Of a DNA stretch of 64,000 bases, positions 18,369-26,371 are shown one piece after another. The notes beneath the pieces are model-generated. The model had not been told where the DNA came from and ran no database searches. It saw only the letters and a list, made by a program, of their open reading frames with translations. The stretch's first letter is position 1, and every line of letters starts with the position of its first letter. This stretch comes from Prolixibacter sp. NT017 (lineage in GTDB: Bacteria; Bacteroidota; Bacteroidia; Bacteroidales; Prolixibacteraceae): positions 248,001 to 312,000 of the forward strand of contig NZ_BLAV01000001.1 of the NCBI RefSeq assembly GCF_009617875.1. The letters run 5' to 3'. The position numbers and the translations under genes are program-made.

Positions 18369-18710
18369 ATGAATGTACTCGCTAAGATTCTAATCAATAC
18401 CATCGCGGTACTGGTGGTTGCTTATATCCTCCCGGGAATTGAAATTAACAGTTTTTTCGATGGCCTGGTCGTGGCAGTTGTTCTGGCGCTATTGAACCTG
18501 CTGGTGAAACCTGTATTGGTTATCCTAACTCTTCCTCTGACAATTGTGACGCTCGGGATATTTTTGTTGATCCTGAATGGCCTAATCGTGATGTTGGCCG
18601 GTGCTTTGGTTGACGGGTTTTACGTTTCCGGATTGTTTTGGGCCATCATTTTTAGTTTGTTGGTATCATTGGTTAATACCATACTCGGAGCGAAAGATCT
18701 GCGCAAGTAA
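18369..18710 (+). CDS. Four-helix membrane protein, phage holin 4_2/YvlD family
   Basis: Small integral membrane protein of 113 residues, almost entirely hydrophobic, with four transmembrane segments (about 5-22, 28-48, 52-75 and 85-108). ILPGIEINSFFDGLVVAVVLALLN matches the DUF/Phage_holin_4_2 family (B. subtilis YvlD type). Despite the family label no phage genes surround it, and a holin role is not implied; function in this family is unknown. Monocistronic between nagB and the EamA transporter. Confidence 0.82.
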   Translation: MNVLAKILINTIAVLVVAYILPGIEINSFFDGLVVAVVLALLNLLVKPVLVILTLPLTIVTLGIFLLILNGLIVMLAGALVDGFYVSGLFWAIIFSLLVSLVNTILGAKDLRK

Positions 18711-18813
18711 CCGGATTATTCTTACTTTCGGGGCTTCATAATAAAAAACCATTGCGATATAGGTGCAGGACATAGGAAAAACCTGCCGTGTATTGATTGG
18801 ATTGAGGATATAG

Positions 18814-19710
18814 ATGCACTACATTGGAGAAATAGCTGGCATTGCTACTGCCATGTTCTGGACAGTCACTTCTATGGCTTTCCAGGTAGCTACACGTAAA
18901 GTCGGTTCGCTAAATGTCAATATCATACGCCTTTTTATGGCGTTTATTTTTTATGTGCTGTACATGAGGATGAGCCGCGGTCTTTGGCTTCCAACGGATG
19001 CTTCTCCCGAAGCGTGGAAATGGTTGGGCATATCCGGTCTTATCGGTTTTGTGCTGGGAGATTTTTTCCTGTTTCAATCTTATGCTTTTGTCAGTGCACG
19101 GATTTCCATGTTGATGATGTCACTGGCACCACCCGTGGCTGCTTTGTTAGGTTACATTATCCTGGGAGAACGCTTTACCTTACTGAATACGGTCGGCTTG
19201 CTCCTTGTTCTTACCGGAATTGCCATGGTGATTCTCAATCGTGGTGACAAAAGCGAAAATAATCGTCGGTTCAAATATCCCATGAAAGGAATACTGTTGG
19301 CGTTTGGAGGAGCAATAGGGCAGGGCTCCGGTGCGGTTCTTTCGAAATTTGGCATGGCGAGCTATGATGCATTTTCTGCCTCACAAATCCGGGTAATTGC
19401 CGGCGTGTTAGGATTCTCGCTCATTTTTACGGTAATGCGGAGATGGAAGGGCGTTTTTTCGACGATTAAAAACGTTAATGCGATGAAGCCCATTTTAATT
19501 GGCGCTTTTTTCGGGCCTTTCATTGGAGTCGGACTCAGTATGGTCGCTCTTCAGCATACCTCGGCCGGAATTGCCTCTACGTTGATGGCTACCGTTCCGG
19601 TTTTCATCCTCTTGCCTTCGGTGATTTTTTTCGGAGAGAAACTTACCTGGCGGGAAGTATTAGGCGCATTTATTACTGTTGGTGGCATCGCCGTTTTCTT
19701 CATTCGGTAG
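18814..19710 (+). CDS. EamA/DMT family transporter
   Basis: Inner-membrane drug/metabolite transporter-like protein, 298 residues with ten predicted helices arranged as two EamA repeats (about 5-140 and 155-297). Repeat features are visible: LAPPVAALLGYIILGERFT ending the first and ATVPVFILLPSVIFFGEKLT ending the second. Substrate is not deducible; relatives export amino acids, sugars or metabolites. It precedes the TetR-controlled operon by about 110 bp to that operon's promoter and appears to be a separate unit. Confidence 0.9.
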   Translation: MHYIGEIAGIATAMFWTVTSMAFQVATRKVGSLNVNIIRLFMAFIFYVLYMRMSRGLWLPTDASPEAWKWLGISGLIGFVLGDFFLFQSYAFVSARISMLMMSLAPPVAALLGYIILGERFTLLNTVGLLLVLTGIAMVILNRGDKSENNRRFKYPMKGILLAFGGAIGQGSGAVLSKFGMASYDAFSASQIRVIAGVLGFSLIFTVMRRWKGVFSTIKNVNAMKPILIGAFFGPFIGVGLSMVALQHTSAGIASTLMATVPVFILLPSVIFFGEKLTWREVLGAFITVGGIAVFFIR

Positions 19711-19818
19711 GCTTGTTCAGCCTTTTCCTTCAAAAATTTTTTGTCTCCTGAACAGGGCTATTTTATTGGTCCTTTTCTATCCTTCTTTCTCGATTCCAAT
19801 TTTTTACTACCCAAAAAC

Positions 19819-19850
19819 TTGACAAACTCGTTTTTTTGTTTTTAACTTTG
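19819..19850 (+). promoter_or_regulatory. Promoter of the TetR-LolA-ABC operon
   Basis: TTGACA at 19819-19824 and TAACTTTG (TAnnTTTG, -7) at 19843-19850 are 18 bp apart, consistent with the Bacteroidota -33/-7 layout. The -7 element abuts the first TetR-type operator. Confidence 0.6.
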
Positions 19851-19889
19851 ACCGTTCGTTCAGTCAAAAAATGACTGTGCGTTCAGTCA
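19850..19889 (+). promoter_or_regulatory. Double TetR-type operator
   Basis: Two copies of GAC-C/T-GT-T/G-CGTTCAGTCA at 19850-19866 and 19873-19889, start to start 23 bp. Each copy is itself a palindrome (second: TGACTG-N6-CAGTCA, perfect; first: one mismatch). They cover the expected transcription start and precede the TetR ATG at 19904, the classical position for autorepression. Confidence 0.75.
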
Positions 19890-19903
19890 TAAAAAAGAAT
19901 GCT

Positions 19904-20503
19904 ATGCCACGTACGCCCGAACAATATGAACAGATGCGTCAGGAGAAGAGACGCAAAATAATGGATGTGGCCCTGGAATTGTTTGCCAGCGAAGGATATC
20001 ATGCCACTTCGGTTGCCAAAATTGCTGAGAAAGCTGACATCTCGAAAGGTTTACTGTACAACTATTTCGAGAGTAAGGATGATTTGCTGAAAGAGATTGC
20101 CCAGGTTGGTTTTCAGGAAATATATGAGAATTTGGACATCAATCACGACGGCGTTCTTACCGAAGATGAGTTCGTATATTTTATCGATCGGCTTATTGAA
20201 AGCATCAATAACAACAGGGAGTTTTGGTTATTTTATATTCACATTCTGATGCAACCACATGTGGTTGAGTTTGTCGAAAATCAGCTGAAAGAAAGCTCCC
20301 GACCTGTTGTCCAAATATTATTGAGTTACCTGGAAGAAGAAGGTTATGAGGAACCGATTGAAGAGTTGTTCTTTCTGTCATCAACTCTAAAGGGAGCTAC
20401 TCTTCAATTGTTGTTTAGCCCGATAGATTTTGACATCACTCCGGTACGAAACCGCATCGTTAAGCTTTACGCTAAGAACGCAGCAGTTCATCATAAAAAC
20501 TAA
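19904..20503 (+). CDS. TetR/AcrR family transcriptional repressor
   Basis: DNA-binding repressor of 199 residues. The N-terminal HTH is plain (KRRKIMDVALELFASEGYHATSVAKIAEKADISKGLLYNYFESKDDLL, read across residues ~17-65), followed by an all-helical ligand-binding domain. Residues ~85-100 contain DINHDGVLTEDEF, an EF-hand-like calcium loop pattern that is odd for a TetR protein. I choose the ATG at 19904 because the upstream ATG at 19871 lies inside the operator. It heads a likely operon with the LolA-like, ABC and barrel genes; the inducer is probably a substrate of that system. Confidence 0.93.
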   Translation: MPRTPEQYEQMRQEKRRKIMDVALELFASEGYHATSVAKIAEKADISKGLLYNYFESKDDLLKEIAQVGFQEIYENLDINHDGVLTEDEFVYFIDRLIESINNNREFWLFYIHILMQPHVVEFVENQLKESSRPVVQILLSYLEEEGYEEPIEELFFLSSTLKGATLQLLFSPIDFDITPVRNRIVKLYAKNAAVHHKN

Positions 20504-20578
20504 TCGGAAACAGTGATGTATTTTTCCCGGAAGGGAATTTAGATAGAACACATCTTCAGACTATAAATTGACTGAATC

Positions 20579-21331
20579 ATGAAAACAAAAAAGGTAATCG
20601 TATTTCTTCTGGTTATGGCGTTCGGCAGTCTGACCGCACAAGCTCAGGATGCACAGGAAATTGTTAAAAAGGCCAACGATCTTCTTCGTGGACAGTCGAA
20701 CGAATCGGTGATGACCATGAAGATTATCCGGCCCAAATGGGAACGAACGCTAAAATTCAAAGGCTGGTCGAAAGGGAATGAGTATTCGCTTATTTATGTT
20801 CTCGAACCGGCGAAGGAAAAAGGTCAGGTTTTCCTGAAAAGAGATAAGGAAATTTGGAACTGGGTACCGTCCATCGAGCGAATGATTAAGATTCCGCCGA
20901 GCATGATGATGCAATCGTGGATGGGGTCCGACCTAACAAACGACGACCTGGTGAAGGAGTCATCGATTGTGGAAGACTATAACCACAAAGTAATTGGTGA
21001 AGAGAAGCTCAACGGTTACGATTGTTACAAAATAGAGATGACTCCGAAGGAGGATGCCGCTGTTGTGTGGGGAAAAATAATTACATGGATCAGCAAAGAG
21101 CACTATTACACACTGAAAAATGAGTACTACGATGAAGACGGTTACCTGGTGAATGTGGAGACCTTGTCGAAGATTAAAAAGATGGGTGATCGCACACTGC
21201 CTACTTACTATGAGATCGTTCCGGTTGATAAGAAAGGGCATAAAACGACCATGGAATTCAATGAGGTAAAATTCAATGTTCCCATTAAGGACAGCTTTTT
21301 CAGTATTCAGAATATGAAGCGGGTTCACTAA
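20579..21331 (+). CDS. LolA-like outer membrane lipoprotein-sorting protein
   Basis: Periplasmic carrier-like protein of 250 residues. A signal peptide (residues 1-22, ending LTAQA) precedes a LolA/VioE-type half-barrel: ANDLLRGQSNESVMTMKI, VFLKRDKEIWNWVPSIERMIKI, SWMGSDLTNDDLVKESSI and YDCYKIEMTPKEDAAVVWGKI. This subfamily is annotated as outer membrane lipoprotein-sorting protein but is distinct from housekeeping LolA; members usually sit beside RND or ABC exporters and TetR genes. Here it lies between TetR and two FtsX-type permeases, so I infer that it receives a lipid or lipophilic cargo from the ABC unit. Confidence 0.85.
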   Translation: MKTKKVIVFLLVMAFGSLTAQAQDAQEIVKKANDLLRGQSNESVMTMKIIRPKWERTLKFKGWSKGNEYSLIYVLEPAKEKGQVFLKRDKEIWNWVPSIERMIKIPPSMMMQSWMGSDLTNDDLVKESSIVEDYNHKVIGEEKLNGYDCYKIEMTPKEDAAVVWGKIITWISKEHYYTLKNEYYDEDGYLVNVETLSKIKKMGDRTLPTYYEIVPVDKKGHKTTMEFNEVKFNVPIKDSFFSIQNMKRVH

Positions 21332-21373
21332 AAAAGCTGCCGGGAATTATTTAATCAGGTAAAATACCAACGC

Positions 21374-22594
21374 ATGAAAACAGATATAAAACTGGCCTGG
21401 CGCAATCTGTGGCGCAATAAGCGGAGGACCATCATTACCATCGCATCGATATTTTTTGGGGTGATTCTCTCCACTTACATGACCTCGATGCAGGAAGGCT
21501 CGTACGAAAAAATGGTCGAGAATGCTGTGCGGTTTTATTCCGGTCATATACAGGTACAGAATGAGGATTTCTGGGAGAATAAAACCATTAACAACACCTT
21601 CGAAGAGACCGATTCGCTGAAAGCCAAAATTGCTTCAGTTCCGGGAATCCAGTTGGTCGTACCTCGATTAGAGTCGTTTGCGCTGGCTTCCAGCAAACAG
21701 CTAACCAAAGGAGCGATGGTGCTTGGCGTTGATCCGCAGAAAGAGGACCAACTGACTGAAATCAGCAAAAAGATGGTTCGGGGCAAATATCTGAAAAAAG
21801 GAAGTGACGGAATTCTGATGGGAGAAACGCTGGCCAAATATCTCCAGGTTGACGTAGGCGATACGCTGGTCTTACTGGGGCAAGGTTATCACGGAATCAA
21901 TGCGGCCGGACTTTTTCCCATCCGGGGAATATTCAAGCACCCGTCGCCAACACTCGACCGCCAGTTGATTTACATGGATTTAAGCACTGCTCAGAATTTC
22001 TATTCGGCTGACCATTTGCTGACTTCGCTGGCTATGCTGGTGAATGAAGCCGACGAAGTCCCGCATATCGTGAAGGAGCTAAAAGCAAAGATTCACAGTC
22101 CGTACCGAATCATGAGCTGGGATGAAATGCAACCGGAATTGGTACAGCAAATCAACGGAGACCGTGACAGTGGAGCTATCATGAAAATCATCCTGTTCCT
22201 CGTTATCGGATTCGGTATTCTGGGAACCATTATCATGATGGTTGCTGAACGAAGGCGTGAATTTGGTGTCATGGTGTCGGTGGGAATGCAAAAAACACGT
22301 CTCGCCTGGATGCTGATTTACGAGACATTCATCATCGGGTTGCTGGGAATCCTAAGCGGTTCGCTCGCTGCGTTACCCATTCTGTACTACCAGTATTTCC
22401 ACCCGATTAAACTAGGTGGACAAGCCGGCCAGATGATGGTCGATATGGGATTTGAGCCCTATATGTATTTCTCGCTGGCACCGAAAGTATTCACATTCCA
22501 GGTATTAATCATTTTCATCATCATCATGGTGATTTCGATTTACCCATTTGCCAGTGCTTTGATGTTGAAAGAAAACAAAGCCTTGCGGGCCTGA
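21374..22594 (+). CDS. ABC transporter permease, FtsX/LolC-MacB type (first copy)
   Basis: Inner-membrane permease of 406 residues with the type VII ABC layout: one N-terminal helix (LAWRNLWRNKRRTIITIASIFFGVILSTY), a large periplasmic domain (~45-265) and three C-terminal helices of the FtsX domain (IMKIILFLVIGFGILGTIIMM, MLIYETFIIGLLGILSGSLAAL and VLIIFIIIMVISIYPF). LolC/LolE and MacB share this plan, which extracts or pushes lipophilic cargo rather than importing solutes. It is followed directly by a paralogous permease and then the ATPase, consistent with a LolCDE-like heterodimer. Confidence 0.92.
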   Translation: MKTDIKLAWRNLWRNKRRTIITIASIFFGVILSTYMTSMQEGSYEKMVENAVRFYSGHIQVQNEDFWENKTINNTFEETDSLKAKIASVPGIQLVVPRLESFALASSKQLTKGAMVLGVDPQKEDQLTEISKKMVRGKYLKKGSDGILMGETLAKYLQVDVGDTLVLLGQGYHGINAAGLFPIRGIFKHPSPTLDRQLIYMDLSTAQNFYSADHLLTSLAMLVNEADEVPHIVKELKAKIHSPYRIMSWDEMQPELVQQINGDRDSGAIMKIILFLVIGFGILGTIIMMVAERRREFGVMVSVGMQKTRLAWMLIYETFIIGLLGILSGSLAALPILYYQYFHPIKLGGQAGQMMVDMGFEPYMYFSLAPKVFTFQVLIIFIIIMVISIYPFASALMLKENKALRA

Positions 22595-22618
22595 TTGATT
22601 AACCGAAAAATTACTGTC

Positions 22619-23836
22619 ATGATTATACATGTAGCATGGAAAAATATCTGGCGGAATCCAACACGGAGCCTGGTGGTCATTTTGGCGATGGTGGTTGGAA
22701 TGTTCGCCGGCATCTTCATGGTCAGCTTTGCCAAGGGAATGATGAAGGAGCGGCTCAATCGCGGTATTGAAACAGAGGTGAGCCACATTCAGATTCATCA
22801 TCCCAAATTTCGCGAGGCTGATGAGCTGAAATACCAGGTCAAAGATGTCTTTCAGAAAACAAAAGACATTGAAAAAATTGAAGGCGTCAACGGTGTTAGC
22901 CCGCGGATTGTCATTCAGGCAATGGTGGCTTCCGCAGAAACCGGCTCCGGAGTGAAATTGATTGGAACCGATCCCGATAGGGAAAAAACGGTTTCCAACC
23001 TGTATACCTATATCAAAAAAGGAAAATGGTTCGAAGGAATCTCCCGCAACCCGGTGGTTATCGGACAGAAACTGGCTGACAAACTGAATGTGCATGTCCG
23101 TTCCAAAATAGTCCTCACTTTCCAGGATGATGAAGGAAATATTACAAGCGGCGCTTTTCGGATTGCCGGAATTTACCAGACGGTAAATACCAGTTTCGAT
23201 GAGACACACGTTTATGTTCGCTTCAACGATTTGGATCAGCTGGCGGCACTGTCTCCGGGAGCCGCCCAGGAAATTGCTGTCCATCTTTCCAGTCAGAAAT
23301 ATCTGAATCAGGTAAAGAACAAGTTGAGCAACATGTATCCCAATCTGGAGGTATTGACATGGAAGAAGCTGAATCCGGAATTTGGTTACATCAATGATGT
23401 GTACGATTACTACCTGTATGTGTTCATCATCATTATTTTGCTGGCGCTTGGCTTCGGCATTGTCAACACCATCTTGATGGCCATCCTGGAAAGGGTAAAA
23501 GAGCTGGGAATGTTAATGGCTATTGGCATGAAAAAGGGCCGGATATTCCGGATGATCATGTGGGAGTCGGTGATGATGAGCATTATTGGTGGCACGCTCG
23601 GGGTAGGCATCGGCCTGTTGGTCACTATCTGGACCAATCATACCGGTATCAGTTTCGATAGTTACAAAACCGGTTTTGAAGCGTTGGGTTACGGAACAAC
23701 GGTCCATCCGATTATCGACTGGGGTATTACGATTAATGTGATGATACTGGTTTTTGTCACCGGAATTGTGGCGGCCATTTATCCGGCACTCAAAGCATTA
23801 AAACTGAATCCGGCGGAAGCCTTACGAACTGAATAA
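22619..23836 (+). CDS. ABC transporter permease, FtsX/LolE-MacB type (second copy)
   Basis: Paralogue of the preceding permease, 405 residues, same plan: N-terminal helix (VAWKNIWRNPTRSLVVILAMVVGMFAGIF), periplasmic domain to about 260, then three helices including IIIILLALGFGIVNTILMAILERVKELGMLMAIG and a final FVTGIVAAIYPALKALKLNPAEALRTE, the diagnostic end of MacB/LolC permeases. An in-frame TTG directly after the first permease's stop (22595) would add eight residues; the ATG at 22619 aligns with the family start. It probably forms the heterodimer with the first permease and uses the following ATPase. Confidence 0.92.
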   Translation: MIIHVAWKNIWRNPTRSLVVILAMVVGMFAGIFMVSFAKGMMKERLNRGIETEVSHIQIHHPKFREADELKYQVKDVFQKTKDIEKIEGVNGVSPRIVIQAMVASAETGSGVKLIGTDPDREKTVSNLYTYIKKGKWFEGISRNPVVIGQKLADKLNVHVRSKIVLTFQDDEGNITSGAFRIAGIYQTVNTSFDETHVYVRFNDLDQLAALSPGAAQEIAVHLSSQKYLNQVKNKLSNMYPNLEVLTWKKLNPEFGYINDVYDYYLYVFIIIILLALGFGIVNTILMAILERVKELGMLMAIGMKKGRIFRMIMWESVMMSIIGGTLGVGIGLLVTIWTNHTGISFDSYKTGFEALGYGTTVHPIIDWGITINVMILVFVTGIVAAIYPALKALKLNPAEALRTE

Positions 23837-23867
23837 TCTCCAAAACAATAGTAAAATATGTCAAGCC

Positions 23868-24581
23868 ATGTCAATTATAACAATAAATGATTTGCATAAA
23901 GTTTACGATGGAACCCAGGTTGAGGTCCATGCGGTAAACGGAGTTACCCTGAACATCGAAGAAGGTGAATTTTCGGCATTGGTCGGGCCTTCCGGTTCAG
24001 GAAAAACGACCCTGATGAATATGCTTGGTGGGCTCGATCGTCCTACCTCGGGGCAGGTTTTGATTAACGGAACCGATTTGAGCCAACTGAAAGATTCGGA
24101 ATTGATTGATTTCCGTCTCCATCACATTGGTTTTGTCTTTCAGTCGTATAACTTGATACCGGTGTTAACGGCTCTGGAAAACGTCGAGTTTATTATGCAC
24201 TTGCAGGGAGTTCCGAGTGCTGAACGACATGCGCGTGCCAGGGAATTACTGGAAGCGGTAGGACTGGGAGATCGTCTGAATAGTCGTCCCGGACAGCTTT
24301 CCGGCGGACAGCAGCAACGTGTCGCTGTAGCCCGGGCACTTGCTTCGAAGCCCCGTTATGTGCTGGCCGATGAACCGACAGCCAACCTCGATTCTCATTC
24401 AACCGAGAATCTGCTTGACATCATGGAAGAGTTGAACCACAAAGAGAACATCACCTTTGTGTTTTCAACCCACGATGCCCGCGTAGTCAAAAAGGCGCAC
24501 CGCGTAATTGTCCTCGAAGACGGTAAAGTGATTTCGGACGAGGTGAGAGAAAAAGCGGGAGTAAGCCATTCGAACGAGTAA
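23868..24581 (+). CDS. ABC transporter ATP-binding protein, LolD/MacB type
   Basis: ATPase subunit of 237 residues powering the two upstream permeases. Walker A VGPSGSGKTT (residues 39-48), Q-loop FVFQSYNLIPVLTALENV, signature LSGGQQQRVAVARAL, Walker B YVLADEPTANLDS and the H-loop FSTHDARVVK are all intact, so it should be an active enzyme. The sequence is of the LolD/FtsE/MacB group. It starts 31 bp after the second permease stop and precedes the outer-membrane barrel gene by 29 bp, supporting one transcription unit. Confidence 0.95.
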   Translation: MSIITINDLHKVYDGTQVEVHAVNGVTLNIEEGEFSALVGPSGSGKTTLMNMLGGLDRPTSGQVLINGTDLSQLKDSELIDFRLHHIGFVFQSYNLIPVLTALENVEFIMHLQGVPSAERHARARELLEAVGLGDRLNSRPGQLSGGQQQRVAVARALASKPRYVLADEPTANLDSHSTENLLDIMEELNHKENITFVFSTHDARVVKKAHRVIVLEDGKVISDEVREKAGVSHSNE

Positions 24582-24610
24582 ATAGCCAACATTCTTAAAG
24601 TGTAGAAGAA

Positions 24611-25804
24611 ATGTTGTTAAGGAGACTTAGGAAATATCTGATATTCATCGCGCTCGTTGGTGCAATTGGGAACGTGTCAGCTCAGGACAGCAAGCTTGCC
24701 TTCAATGGTTATATAAAGGATATGCAGACCTTTTATAATCTGAAGATGCCGGTTACGCTTGGCCCCGGGCAAACCTTCGATAATATTACCTACAACCTGC
24801 TGCACAACCGGTTGAATTTTAAATGGTACACCAATTCGTGGTTAACTACAACCTTCGAGTTTCGCAATCGGTTGTTTTCCGGAAAATTTATTAATGATTA
24901 TCCGGAATATGCCAGCATGATTGAAAAGGACAATGGATGGATGGATTTGTCGTGGAACTGGGCTACCGGGAAAGGCTGGTTTGTGAATACGACGATTGAC
25001 CGGATTTATTTCGATATGAATTTTAATAAGTGGAATGTTCGTGTCGGCCGGCAACGTATCAACTGGGGAATCAACCTGGTATGGAATCCAAACGATGTGT
25101 TCAATGCTTTCGACTATTTTGATTTCGATTACGAAGAACGGCCTGGAACGGATGCAATTAAAATTACCCGTTACACCGGGGTAATGTCCTCAGCAGAGTT
25201 GGTCTACAAAGGAGGTCGTAACAGCGATCAAATGGCACTGGCCGGGCGTTACCGGTTTAATTTGCACAATTATGATTTTCAGGTCATCGGTGGTTGGGTT
25301 GGCACCGACTGGATTGTCGGAACTGGTTGGGCCGGCGATATCCATGGAGCGGGTTTTCGCGGCGAAATCACTCATTTTGAACCATTGCCCGATAAGAAGG
25401 ATGTCTCGTTTGCTTCGACGGTAGCTTCGGTATCGGCTGATTATACGTTTACAAACAGCCTTTATATCCACAGCAGTGTTCTGTATAACAGTCATGGCAC
25501 GAACGGCCCGGCTGGCGGGATGAATTACCTGATGAATGCCAACCTTTCGGCTAAGATGTTGTCGCTGGCAAAATGGTCACTCTTTGGACAGGTCAGTTAT
25601 CCGGTTACGCCACTCATCAATGCCGATTTTTCATCGATAGTCAATCCGGGCGACGGCTCATTCTATCTTGGACCAGGTGCGACGCTTTCCATTACCGATA
25701 ACCTGGATTTCTTTGTTATGGGACAACTGTTTGAAGGCAGTCCCGGAACAGAGTTCGGAGATTATGGAAAGGCATGGTTTGCCCGCCTGAAATGGAGCTT
25801 TTAA
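24611..25804 (+). CDS. Outer-membrane beta-barrel protein of the LolA/ABC operon
   Basis: Predicted outer-membrane protein of 397 residues. A signal peptide (1-24, ending GNVSA) is followed by alternating amphipathic strands rich in aromatic residues (FNGYIKDMQTFYNL, FNFKWYTNSWLTTTFEFRNRL is split by turns, NVRVGRQRINWGINLVWNPNDVF) and a C-terminal strand ending WFARLKWSF with terminal Phe, the usual BAM recognition end. VGRQRINWG...NPNDVF resembles DUF1302-like barrels that accompany LolA-like proteins in other phyla. Last gene of the operon; I infer that it completes an envelope-spanning path or inserts/receives the cargo. Confidence 0.75.
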   Translation: MLLRRLRKYLIFIALVGAIGNVSAQDSKLAFNGYIKDMQTFYNLKMPVTLGPGQTFDNITYNLLHNRLNFKWYTNSWLTTTFEFRNRLFSGKFINDYPEYASMIEKDNGWMDLSWNWATGKGWFVNTTIDRIYFDMNFNKWNVRVGRQRINWGINLVWNPNDVFNAFDYFDFDYEERPGTDAIKITRYTGVMSSAELVYKGGRNSDQMALAGRYRFNLHNYDFQVIGGWVGTDWIVGTGWAGDIHGAGFRGEITHFEPLPDKKDVSFASTVASVSADYTFTNSLYIHSSVLYNSHGTNGPAGGMNYLMNANLSAKMLSLAKWSLFGQVSYPVTPLINADFSSIVNPGDGSFYLGPGATLSITDNLDFFVMGQLFEGSPGTEFGDYGKAWFARLKWSF

Positions 25805-25805
25805 T

Positions 25806-25973
25806 GCCAAGATGACCAAAAGTTGTGCAAAAAGAGTTGTTTTCCTGGCAAAGACTATCAGAATGACAGCAAAGAGGGGAATTATCCTTGCAAAGAGGGG
25901 GGATTTCCATGCAAAGACAGCCAAAATAGCTGCAAAGATGGTAGATACCTCTGCAGAGATTGACAAATTGTTC
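25806..25973 (+). repeat. Tandem repeat with exact 21-bp period, eight units
   Basis: Units begin GCAAAGA (or close variants) at 25806, 25827, 25848, 25869, 25890, 25911, 25932 and 25953, a strict 21-bp spacing. Only the first ~7 bases of each unit are conserved; the other 14 vary. A possible ninth start falls at 25974-25975. The period equals seven codons, so open frames on both strands show heptad-like patterns (for example LFA and PLCKE repeats on the minus strand), but none has a convincing start or neighbours. It follows the stop codon of the barrel gene by 2 bp. Confidence 0.85.
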
Positions 25974-26309
25974 GGCAGAAGACGAAATGTATGTGCAGGA
26001 GGCATAAAAACCGGGCAGGACGATTAAATGAATCAGCAGGAGGGCTGTGATGTATCAAAATGTTAGTTTTATTAACGCGAGAGAGCAATTATTGAAAAAT
26101 GGTTGGCGACAATCAACAGATTGATACATTGCAGCATTGCAAATGTGCATGAAACTTTCGAGGTTTAGCCTTCCGGGAATCAATGAGAGAGCCATCTGTA
26201 CAAAGAAAAAAAGAGGGGTCTTTTCAATCAGGAATAAGTTCGTTATTTTAGAGAGCTAAAATCCACGACTGATGTTACAATTATTTAAATTCATTTCTAC
26301 ATAGTTAGC

Positions 26310-26330
26310 AAAGCATTCGCTTTGTTTTTA
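26310..26330 (+). terminator. Weak terminator-like hairpin upstream of kdnA
   Basis: CAAAGC-ATTC-GCTTTG (arms 26310-26315 and 26320-26325) followed by TTTTTATT. It could end readthrough from the barrel operon or act in the kdnA leader as an attenuator; the stem is only 6 bp. Confidence 0.4.
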
Positions 26331-26371
26331 TTCCAAATTTTCAAAATAAAATAATCTAAAATATACTTATT

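Larger units (their letters stand above)
25805..26371. other. Intergenic region between barrel gene and kdnA
   Basis: About 567 bp. The first third is the 21-bp-period repeat. The rest is AT-rich, with an inverted repeat ATGTATCAA/TTGATACAT at 26050-26058 and 26121-26129 and a short hairpin CAAAGC-ATTC-GCTTTG followed by TTTTTATT at 26310-26330. No protein gene is supported and no clear Bacteroidota promoter for kdnA was found. Confidence 0.5.

Noticed and set aside
18369..18710. Phage holin as sign of a prophage
   Set aside because: The family name is misleading; neighbours are housekeeping genes and no other phage genes exist in the window.
25806..25973. CRISPR array
   Set aside because: Repeat unit is 21 bp in total with only seven conserved bases, no spacers of uniform length between long identical repeats and no cas genes.
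25658..26088. Open frames with heptad-like LFA or PLCKE patterns in the repeat region
   Set aside because: They follow directly from the 21-bp repeat read in different frames on both strands; none has a fitting start, conserved neighbours or recognisable domain.
26050..26129. Inverted repeat ATGTATCAA/TTGATACAT as a mobile-element end or operator
   Set aside because: Only nine bases, 62 bp apart, no target duplication or transposase; could occur by chance.
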